NCBI RefSeq assembly: GCF_000372725.1
Contig: NW_005201092.1
Coordinates: forward strand, 534,698 to 598,697
Source: Emiliania huxleyi CCMP1516
Lineage: Eukaryota > Haptophyta > Isochrysidales > Noelaerhabdaceae
Direction of reading: 5' to 3'
DNA length: 64,000 nt
In this document: piece after piece, positions 56,401 to 64,000 of the stretch
Position numbering within the stretch: the first letter of the stretch is position 1
How the letters are laid out: the number at the start of each line of letters is the position of its first letter
The notes under the pieces: model-generated
What the model saw: the letters and a program-made list of their open reading frames with translations, nothing else
Told to the model about the DNA's origin: nothing
The model's database searches: none
Program-made: the position numbers and the translations under genes

Positions 56401-58501
56401 GTCCTGGCTCAAGGGCGCGAACCGGCTCACGGGACCGTTTGGGACTCTTGTGGAAGACTTGAGGGAAAAGCTGCGCAAGCTCGACACCACGGGCCGCATT
56501 GACACCGCCCTCTTCCCTCGCCGCACCCCCGTTGGCTTCGAGCTCACGGAGCAGTCGCCCCCCTTGTCGCCATCCCCGCCACCCTTTGGCGAAGGGTACC
56601 GCAGCAAGATCGAAAATCTCGTCGCTAACTTTGTCGAGGAGGGGGAGGCGATCGCGGACTTCCTCGCAAGGGCGGAGGAGCGGTCGTCGCAGTCGTGGCC
56701 GACGCTAAAGAACAGCCTAAGGCACTACTCGACGGCGATGATGGCGATCGACCCGAAGCACAACGGGCTCCTCAAGGGCAAAGAGATCCTGCCGGTTGTG
56801 TTCGGCTCGCGCAGCCTTGTGCGGGTCGACTTCTCGCAGCTCGCTAATGACGAGCCCGAGTCGATCTTGCACGACTTCCTGCAGGACTTCAAGGAGCTCG
56901 TGATCGACTTGCTCGTCTCCTCCGTCGACCAGGCGCTGCAGGTGAACGGCGTCGACACGCAAGATGTCGTCGTCGAGACCCTCAAGGAGAGCTTCATGAC
57001 CTGCGACGTCCACGCGCTGCTCGACGAGCGTTTCTCGATCAAGTGCTTCTTCATGCCTAAGCGTTCGCCGCCCGTCGACCTGCAGAACGGCGACGTTGCG
57101 GCGTATTTCAACAAGCTCGCGGCGAAAGAGCGCGTCACGGCGCTGCGCGACAAGGTGCTCAAGAAGGCGACGGATCAATCAAGCCTCGGCGAGGTGCACG
57201 CCCTCATCGAGAACAACCTGGAGACGACGCGCGAGGCGTGGAGGCACCAGCTCGCAACGACGCTGTCCAAGTTCACGGTCACGCAGTTCGGCTTGCTGAT
57301 GGCCGACCTGACTGAGGGCCGCAAGCGCATGGGCGGCGGCCTGATCAAGCAGTTGCTCCGCGCCTTCCTCCAGCACATCGTGCAGACGGACCAGATGAAG
57401 TCGAATGCGGCGCTGCGGCGCGAACTCTCGCGCTACATCAACGACTTCCGCCGCCAAAACGCGGCGCTGCACTCGCTCTGGACGCGGCTCGAGAAGCAGT
57501 CCGATCCCGAGGAGCTCGGCAGGGCGGCGGCGCGGCACGTTGACATGCGGCGGCTGCGCGAGGCTGTCGTGCGCCAGGCCGGGAGTGGCGCCAACCTTGG
57601 CAGTCCGGCGCAGAAGATGCCGGCGCTCTCGCTCGTGCGCGAGGACGCGCCGAAGTGGTGGCATCCTTCCGAGAACTTCTTGCGCGGCGACATGTCCGTC
57701 GCCCAGCTCAACGCGCTGAGCGCCGAGATGCTCTCCAAGTACCGGCTCGGCGCGTGCCAGATGAAGACGGAGGGGTACGCCTCACTCTTCCACGCCGTCG
57801 CGAAGCTCGCGTGGGGTCAGAAGTCGCTGAAGAGCCGCCTCCTGACCTTGAACGACGCGGCGGCGCAGCTGCGAGCCGTCTGCGCGGCCCAGGTCCTGAA
57901 TTACTGCGCCAAGAAGGAAGAGCGCAACGCAAAGGTCGCCGGCTTCCTGCACGAGGCCCCGGCGTCGGACTGGAAGGAGCAGTACATCGCGCTCATCAAG
58001 GGCAACTACCCTGGTGACCTCTTCTGCCTGTGGCACCTCGCGTGCCACTACAAGCTCGACTTCTGCATCTGGCGCCCGAGCGCCGAGAAGCTGCCGCCGA
58101 TCCTTGTGACGCAGCGCGACAAGGAGTTGCCGACGGCGGCGCACCATCTCATCGTCACCGCCGACTCGGACAAGGCTGACGGCACGCCGATTGACCTCTC
58201 GACCATCACCCCGTCCGAGTACGAGGCGCAGTGGTGGTTCTTTGCCGACGACCGCAAGGTGCGCTTCAGCGACGCCAAGGGAAAGGTCCACCTCCTCGCC
58301 ACGACCGACGACGAGGCCGAGGCGTCGACCAAGGCCCGCCTCGCTGTCCCGAGATCGACCGACGGCGTGGAGTGGACGTCTCCGTCGAGCTACCGCATCA
58401 CGGCGGATGTGCCCCCCCCGCGCCCGACCGGAGCCGAGATCCACCACCGACCGGAGCAGCCAACGGAGGCGGAGAGGGCTTGGAAGAAGGCGCGCCGCTG
58501 A
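53420..58501 (+). CDS. Giant dynamin/SLIP-GC-like GTPase with HhH N-terminus and OTU-like C-terminus
   Basis: Three exons (53420-53886, 53977-54599, 54747-58501) join in phase to 1,614 residues. Near residues 30-75, DLRSVAKIGPGLAKVLYGVI is a helix-hairpin-helix-type DNA-binding motif. An acidic run (DDDDDDDDD) precedes the GTPase: P-loop CLGDNGVGKSTLVD near residue 406, G3 IDLPGNND near 690, and an atypical G4 LFNRE near 752. The long G1-G3 spacing resembles nuclear GTPase SLIP-GC rather than Ras-type enzymes. A long helical stalk follows. The C-terminus (about 1365-1500) reads KTEGYASLFHAVAKLAWG, YPGDLFCLWHLACHYKLDFC and AAHHLIVT, like an OTU cysteine protease with Ser where the catalytic Cys is expected. 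Intron 1 is GC-AG and intron 2 GT-AG. Confidence 0.7.
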
Positions 58502-58941
58502 AGCGAGTCAACCCGAGGCGCGGTTTGCGCAGACAGATCCGTGTAGGTTTGGGGGTTGCCATCGCGTCAGAGCGGTTGTTGTGTGTGTACTGTCTACTGC
58601 AAGATTGTGTTGGAGAGCGGCGCGCGCGGAGCACACTGGGAAAGTCGTGAATTCATTAGGCGGCTCCCGCGTGTGGTCGGTACCTCTGTGTTATTCCGAT
58701 TCGTTTCCAGTTCCCCGTCCCTGACGAAATCTTTGCGCTCTCCTTTTTACATACATAAATATTGGGATACCCCAACAGTGTTGGTTTTTACGCACTGCAC
58801 TTGGAGCACTTGGAGTGCAGTTATTAACCTCACATCCAGGGCCGAGGAGCTGAGAAGTCGAGAAGCGCACCCAGCGGGCCGGATGATCGGTGTCGGGTTG
58901 CGGGCAAGACGCAAGGCGAATTCTTCAGTGTTAGCAACCCC

Positions 58942-61422
58942 ATGAGCAGCCGTCTCGTCTCGTCCGCCCGCAAGCTCCTGGCAGGCGGACGCGACCGGCT
59001 GTCATCTCTTTCGCGCGAGGAGCTCGTGCACCTGCTGGCGTCCGCTGACCAGCTCCTCGCTCGCGCCGATGCGCCTGCTGCAGGCGAGAGTGGCGCCGGT
59101 GCCAAGCACCCGTTGGAGCCCGCGCCGGCCGAGGCGGCGCCCGGCGCGAGCACCGGGCGAAAGAAGCGCCGCGGCGAGGCGCGGCCCTTCGACATGAGCC
59201 GGTACGGCCAGCGGTGGGTCGCGCTGCGGGTCGCGTACATCGGTACTCGCTACCACGGCATGCAGTACGCTGAGGGCGTCGAGACGGTGGAGGGGGTGCT
59301 GTTCGAGGCGCTCACAAAGACGAGGCTCATCGCCGACCGGGACAGCTGCGGCTTCTCGCGCGGCGGCCGCACCGACCGCGGCGTCTCCGCCCTCGGCCAG
59401 GTCGTGGCGCTGCGGGTCCGCTCCTCGGTGGTGCCTCCGCCGGCGGCAGAGCCTCCGCCGGCGGCCTCTGCGGCGGCGGCGGGCGGTGAGAGCGGCGCGG
59501 GCGGCGGCGATGCGGCGGCGTCCGGCGACGGCGTAGCGGCTGCACCGGCCGAGGGAGTAGGTGGGGAGGGGGCAGCTTGCGAGGGAGGAGGAGGGGAGGG
59601 CGGGGCAGCCGAGGGCGTGGTGGCGGGGGAGATGGACTACGTGCGTGTGCTCAACCGCGTGCTGCCGCCCGACGTGCGGGTCGTCTCGTGGGCTCCGGCG
59701 CCGGCCGAGCTCTGTTCTTCTCATCTTCTTCTTCTTCTATTCTCATTTAATCGTGATTGTTGTTTTAGGTGGCGGCGGACTACTTGTACTCTTCTTCTTC
59801 TTCTCTCCTTCTTCGTACTCTTATTATTATGATAGGTGGCGGCGGACTTCTCGGCGCGCTTCGACGCCACGTCGCGGACGTGCCGCGGCCGCTGCTCCGC
59901 GGCTGAGGCGAGGCGGGCAGAGGGATGGCTGAGGAGGGCGTGTGGATGAGCAGGTCGCGCGCTACGCCTCCGTGGTGGCTGATTCGTCGTCGGTTACTAG
60001 TTGGCACACTGGGTGACGAGCAGGTACCACTACTTCTTCGCGCGCGGCAAGCTCGACATCGCAGCGATGCGCGATGCTGCGCGCCGACTCGTCGGCGAGA
60101 TGCAGCCGAGATGCAGCCGAGAGACAGCCGAGAGACAGCCGAGAGACAGCCGAGGTGCAGCCGAGGTGCAGCCGAGAGACAGCCGAGAGACAGCCGAGAG
60201 ACAGCCGAGGTGCAGCCGAGGTGCAGCCGAGAGACAGCCGAGAGACAGCCGAGAGGCAGCCGAGAGGCAGCCGAGAGACAGCCGAGAGACAGCCGAGGGT
60301 GCAGCCGAGGTAATTGGTGGTTGACTCATGGTGAGCTCAGGCGAGCACGACTACCGCAACTTCTGCAAGCTCGACCCGAACGTCAGCTCGTTCGTGCGCC
60401 GCATCTCCGCCTTCGAGGTGCGGCCTCCCCCCTCCACCTCTGCCTCTCTGCCACATCTCGGCCAGATCTCGGCACACCTCCCTGACGCCCGCTCCCCTCG
60501 AGCCCCCCCCCCCCCCCCCTCCCCTCTCGGCGAGACCTCCCCCTCCATCTCGGCTGATCTCGCATCTCCGCCCTCGAGGTGCGGCCAGTCGAACCGCCTC
60601 CAGGGACCGTGGGAGGGGCGGGCAGGCGAGGGGCGGGCGAGGGGCGGGCAGGCCTCGCCGGCGAGGGGCGGGCAGGGGCCGCCGCCGCCGACGACGACGA
60701 CGAGTGCCCGCTCGCTCCTTGGGTCTTTGTCATCGACGGGTCTGCGTTTCTCTGGCACCAGGCGCGGCAGCGTGGCCCGTCGCGAGTCGTCAGTAGGTGC
60801 GATGAGCCCGCTTGTTGACCCCACCCTCCCGCTCCAGGTGCGGTGCATGGTCGCCACTCTCTTCCTCGTCGGGTCCGGACGCGAGGCTCCGTCGCTGGTC
60901 GACTCGCTGCTCGACGTGCAGCAGTGCCCCGCCCGGCCCTGCTACGACATGGCGCCCGACGCGCCGCTCCTCCTCCACTCGATCGGCTACCCGGAGGCGC
61001 GGCTGCGCTGGACGCCGCATGCCGACGAGTCCCTCTCGGCGGTGGCGGCGCTGTGGCGGCGCGAGGCGGAGGCGGCCACGCTGCGCTCCGCCATGCTGCT
61101 GACCATGCGCTCCTCTCTGCTCAGCGCCAGGGTGGCACGGCCGGCGCCAAGCGACAGGGCCGGCGGCGGGGCTGGCGGCGGCGAAGGCGGCGGCGGCGGA
61201 GGCCGCACGTCGCTAGTGGCGTGGGGGGAGCTGCTTGCCGAGGGCGGCCGCAGCCCGGGCGGGGAGGAGGCGGGAGCGGCGCGCGGCGGCAAGTACATCC
61301 CGGTGCTGCAGCGGCCGACTGCGGACGGCGTCGAGGCGAAGGCGGCGACGCACGAGGCCAAGCGCGCGAGGCGCGAGGCGCGCCAGCAGGCGGAGGCGGC
61401 AGCGGGAGGGACCCGCGACTGA
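58942..61422 (+). CDS. tRNA pseudouridine38/39 synthase (PUS3/Deg1 type)
   Basis: Starts at ATG 58942 (MSSRLVSSARKLLAGGRDRL). Conserved TruA-family segments: VAYIGTRYHGMQYAEGVETV, the catalytic Asp in SRGGRTDRGVSALGQV, DYVRVLNRVLPPDVRVVSWA, DFSARFDATSRTCR, YHYFFARGKLD, GEHDYRNFCKLDPNV, WVFVIDGSAFLWHQ|VRCMVATLFLVG. A Gly/Ala-rich insertion lies between the catalytic and middle parts. Exons: 58942-59697, 59836-about 59885, 60024-60094, 60341-60417, 60579-60761, 60838-61422. One junction (59886-60023) is unresolved. It would isomerise uridine 38/39 in tRNA anticodon arms. Several introns are GC-AG. Confidence 0.85.
60095..60340 (+). other. 246-bp GC-AG intron filled with CCGAGAGACAG repeats
   Basis: About 17 copies of CCGAGAGACAG or CCGAGGTGCAG with a strict 9-10-base spacing. 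The intron starts GCGAG and the next exon starts GCGAGCACGAC. Splicing gives LVGEHDYRNF, the conserved sequence. Confidence 0.8.
60418..60578 (+). other. 161-bp GT-AG intron with CTCGAGGTGCGGCC direct repeat and ATCTCGG units
   Basis: TTCGAGGTGCGGCC at the donor and CTCGAGGTGCGGCC at the acceptor flank a region with repeated ATCTCGGC (the reverse complement of the CCGAGAT motif) and a poly-C run. Confidence 0.7.
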
Positions 61423-61621
61423 GAGTGTGTACAAAGTCATCGCACCACGGGGCGGGGCGTCAGCCTCAGTGAGAGCAAAAAGGTGTGCTCGAGCGCGGTG
61501 GAGGGTCGATCTCGTTGCGGGCCCGACTTGGTGTGCGACACACTTGTGTGCGATACTCTTTTCACGTGCTCAAAAGTAAAGCCGTGTTCTAGAGCCGACA
61601 GCCGTTCCGCTGGAACTTCAC

Positions 61622-61905
61622 CACACCTGGCTGGCACTATACTCGTACGTAATTATCCCATGCTGCCTGGCAAGGAGGCCGTTCAGCGCCGGCTCGGTGC
61701 GGGCGCCTGAGAGCGTCGTACACATGGCCGGTGGGCCGCAGACAAAGATGATGTGAGCACGTCGGCCGGGGGCGGCGGCAAGTGTTCGCGCAGGAACGCC
61801 GCGTCGATGCGGCCGCGGCGGCTCGTCCAGCTGGACCCCGCCGGCTCTCGCGTCAGCGTGTGCTGCACGCGCAGCCTGTGCGGGTGCGACACCTCCCAGG
61901 CCTCG
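61622..61905 (-). pseudogene. Orphan C-terminus of an NADH-cytochrome b5 reductase-like protein
   Basis: Reads HPHRLRVQHTLTREPAG, GRIDAAFLREHLPPP and, after a one-base shift near 61755, HIIFVCGPPAMCTT and EPALNGLLA. This matches the NAD-binding C-terminal half of cytochrome b5 reductases (HPDR...GWDY..G.I....I..HLPPP....MCGPP.M). No FAD-binding half is present in the window; the F-box/RCC1 gene occupies the place where it should be. Confidence 0.6.
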
Positions 61906-61949
61906 ATCGTGCGCCTCGCTCAGTCATGTGCACCCTTTCGCCCTTCTCA

Positions 61950-63377
61950 TCACTGCCCCGGCGCCCACGCCTCGATCTTCTTGGGCAGCAGCTGGTCCGA
62001 CAGGTCCTCTCCGTGGCCTAGGCAGCCGCATTCGCCCTTGCCCCAGGTAAAGACGGCGCCGTCGGCGGTGGTGGCGAGGCTATGCTCGCGTCCAGCCGAC
62101 ACAGCGACGACGCGCCGCCCTGCAAAGGCCTCGACCTTCTTCGGCAGCAGCTGTGGCTGCGTGTCGCCGTGGCCCAGCTGGCCTGAGGCTCCCCAGCCCC
62201 AGCTCCAGACGGTGCCGTTGGCGGTGCTGGCGAGGCTGTGGAAGCCTCCAGCCGACACAGCGACGGCGCGCTGGCCAGCAAAGGCCTCGATCTTCTTGGG
62301 CAGCAGCTGGCGCTGCTGGTCGCCGTGGCCCAGGTTGCCAAAGCTTCCACTGCCCCAGCTCCAGACGGCTCCGTCGGCGGTGATGGCGAGGGTGTGCGCG
62401 ATTCCAGCCGACATAGCGACGACGCGCCGGCCAGCCAAAGCCTCGACCTTCTTCGGCAGCAGCTGGTTCTGCGCGTCGCCGTGGCCCAGCTTGCCAAAGC
62501 TTCCACCGCCCCAGCTCCAGACGCTGCCATCGGCGGTGATGGCGGTGCTGTGCTCGAGTCCAGCCGACACGGCGACGACGCGCTGCCCAGCCAAGGCCTC
62601 GATCGTGTTCGGCTGCCACTGGTGCTGCTCGTCCCCGTGGCCCAACTGGCCATAGCTTCCATCGCCCCAGCTCCAGAGGGCGCCGTTGGCGGTGAGAGCG
62701 AGGCTGTGCAGACCTCCGGCCGAGATAGCGACGACACGCTGGTCAGCCAAGGCCGCAATCTTCGTTGGCTGCCGCTGGTCCTGCTCATCGCCGTGGCCCA
62801 GCTTGCCGTAGAGACCATTGCCCCAGCTCCAGACAGCGCCGCCGGCGGTGAGGGCGAGGCTGTGGAATGCTCCAGCCGACACGCTCACGGCGCGCTCGCC
62901 TCCCAGCGTCGAGGGGAGGCGGGTCGGCGTGTTGAGCCGCGGCACGCCCTGGCCGTGGCCAAGAAGGCCTGGAACGTGATCCGGCGCACAGCCGCACGAT
63001 GAGAGCCGCCCCTCGCCGTCGATGAAGACGCTGTGATACTGGCCTGCCGCGGCCCTCGCCGGCGGGTTGGCCTCGCACAGCAGCGCAGAATAGCACAGCC
63101 ACCGCACGGCGCAGCTCTCGCCCTCCGGCTGCGCCGGCAGCTCGAAGCCGCGCTCTTGCGCCCACAAGCGGATGCCCTCCAGCGCAAGCGAGGCGTGGAA
63201 GAGCAGCGAGACGGCCGCGACGCGAGCGATGTCGGCGGGGTCGCAGCGAGAGATGGCGCGCAGGACGAGCTCCGTGGGTAGGTCGAGGAGGCGGGCGGGC
63301 GGCGGCGTGTCTGGCGAGGGGGCGGCGGCGGAAGCGGCGGCGAGGCGGCGCGAGCGGCGGCGCGGCGAGGCAGACAT
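61950..63377 (-). CDS. F-box/RCC1-repeat protein
   Basis: ATG 63377 (MSASPRRRSRRLAAASAAA). The F-box is LLDLPTELVLRAISRCDPAD then VAAVSLLFHASLAL. Seven RCC1 propeller repeats follow, with ALTANGALWSWGDGSYGQLG, HGDEQHQWQPNTIEAL and RVVAVSAG...HS.AI. The ORF ends KKIEAWAPGQ. Expected to be a substrate adaptor of an SCF ligase or a chromatin/GTPase-exchange scaffold. The final ATCGAGGCGTGGG recurs at 61905 (ATCGAGGCCTGGG) in front of the b5-reductase fragment; splicing there by GC-AG would fuse the two reading frames (KKIE|AWEVSHPHRL). Confidence 0.8.
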   Translation of the reverse strand: MSASPRRRSRRLAAASAAAPSPDTPPPARLLDLPTELVLRAISRCDPADIARVAAVSLLFHASLALEGIRLWAQERGFELPAQPEGESCAVRWLCYSALLCEANPPARAAAGQYHSVFIDGEGRLSSCGCAPDHVPGLLGHGQGVPRLNTPTRLPSTLGGERAVSVSAGAFHSLALTAGGAVWSWGNGLYGKLGHGDEQDQRQPTKIAALADQRVVAISAGGLHSLALTANGALWSWGDGSYGQLGHGDEQHQWQPNTIEALAGQRVVAVSAGLEHSTAITADGSVWSWGGGSFGKLGHGDAQNQLLPKKVEALAGRRVVAMSAGIAHTLAITADGAVWSWGSGSFGNLGHGDQQRQLLPKKIEAFAGQRAVAVSAGGFHSLASTANGTVWSWGWGASGQLGHGDTQPQLLPKKVEAFAGRRVVAVSAGREHSLATTADGAVFTWGKGECGCLGHGEDLSDQLLPKKIEAWAPGQ

Positions 63378-63539
63378 CGCGAGAAAAAGAACCCCGTTTG
63401 CCAAAGTGTCGAAGTCACAAGTAAAGAGGGAGACCGCGAGCGAAGGGATTTTTTCTTTTGCCGGGAAACCTATTTTCTTTTGGGTCCTGTGGGCACCCTA
63501 GCTATGCAAGCGGCGACCCTACAAGCTACATCCAAGATC

Positions 63540-64000
63540 TCAGCACTGCGCAAGTCCCGCCGTTTCGCGGCGGCATGTGGCACGGATGCCGGCGATCGAG
63601 CTGTTGCTGAACCAGAACCCGTCGGACGCCGGGCTCGGCCGGACGTCGCCTTCCCCCGAGGCGCTGAAGAGCTTGCACTGCTCTGCGTACCCCTTGACGT
63701 GCGTCGCGAAGCGGCCCGAGAGCTTGAGGGCCGTGCCGTCGTCCTTGCGCCGGCCGCCGTCGCGCGGCTCCTCGGCCGCAGCCCTCTTGTTCCTCTGGTA
63801 GCGGTCGAGCTTGCGCCACAGCAGGGCGACGCCCTCGTGGCTGAAGCGGAAGTGCGCGATGCGCGGCATCTCGGCCGTCTTCAGCGGCTGCGACAGCTTG
63901 CAGGCAGAGGGCCGGCCGCCCTTGCTCGCCGCCGCCCGCGCCGCGTCCGGCTCGCCCGCCGCCGTGACGCACGTGACCGAGTGGGCCGTCCGGTACTGCA
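63540..64000 (-). CDS. Unknown protein, 5' end beyond the window
   Basis: Open frame from the right edge to a stop at 63540: TAHSVTCVTAAGEPDAARAA, KLSQPLKTAEMPRIAHFRFS, HEGVALLWRKLDRYQRNKRA and a C-terminus DGFWFSNSSIAGIRATCRRE. A basic stretch and scattered Cys are visible; no family recognised. From 63378 to 63539 nothing else is seen. Confidence 0.5.
   Translation of the reverse strand, partial: QYRTAHSVTCVTAAGEPDAARAAASKGGRPSACKLSQPLKTAEMPRIAHFRFSHEGVALLWRKLDRYQRNKRAAAEEPRDGGRRKDDGTALKLSGRFATHVKGYAEQCKLFSASGEGDVRPSPASDGFWFSNSSIAGIRATCRRETAGLAQC

Overview
This window looks like nuclear DNA from a GC-rich microalga, most likely a haptophyte such as Emiliania/Gephyrocapsa huxleyi. That placement is inferred from GC-rich intron-bearing genes, the frequent use of GC-AG introns, the domain mix, heavy low-complexity repeats, a TTAGGG-like array and a 100-N scaffold gap. 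It is not bacterial: nearly every recognisable gene only gives a continuous protein after short introns (about 45-380 bp) are removed. Many start codons are uncertain, and several genes carry single-base frameshifts that may be draft-assembly errors or real decay. Layout from left to right: 1-6123 (-) one very large surface-protein gene (five CUB-like modules, proline-rich linkers, beta-helix-like and Cys-rich regions) running off the left edge; 7078-8392 (-) a conserved-looking, possibly plastid-targeted protein; 9269-10312 (-) a trypsin-family protease; 11478-15475 a complete-looking 4.0-kb PIF/Harbinger-type transposon with a 3-bp TAA target duplication, nested in an older repeat; 15527-19268 (+) a GPR155-like/PIN-family membrane transporter; 19420-20706 (+) F-box/kelch; 20920-21597 (-) glyoxalase-fold protein; 22020-24255 (-) F-box-like/armadillo; 24700-25797 (+) aldo-keto reductase; 27151-28501 and 38377-40343 two copies in opposite orientation of one mobile element; 28868-32146 (-) an NADPH-oxidase/ferric-reductase-like flavocytochrome; 34540-35656 (+) a two-domain AP2 protein interrupted by a spliceable repeat insertion; 35812-36340 an interstitial telomere-like array plus satellite; 36734-38328 (-) a coiled-coil protein; 41502-44374 (+) a six-hairpin-glycosidase-like protein; 45684-46684 (+) a broken class-3 lipase; 46964-47445 (+) a small membrane protein; 48413-49337 (+) a BTB-like gene entering the N gap; 50317-51971 (+) an ATP-grasp-like protein; 53420-58501 (+) a giant GTPase with an HhH N-terminus and an OTU-like C-terminus; 58942-61422 (+) a PUS3/Deg1-type tRNA pseudouridine synthase; 61622-61905 (-) an orphan cytochrome-b5-reductase C-terminus; 61950-63377 (-) F-box/RCC1; and a partial unknown gene at the right edge. 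The genes do not form an operon or an obvious pathway. The strongest unifying signal is in the introns. In gene after gene the first 5-30 bases of the intron are repeated at the start of the next exon, the 5' splice site is often GC (possibly GA in a few), and the interior is often a short tandem repeat built on a roughly 10-nt CCGAGA-type motif shared by unrelated genes. One intron, in the AP2 gene, is a fragment of the same mobile element found elsewhere in the window. This looks like an active or recent intron-generating (introner-like) process and is the main thing to follow up.
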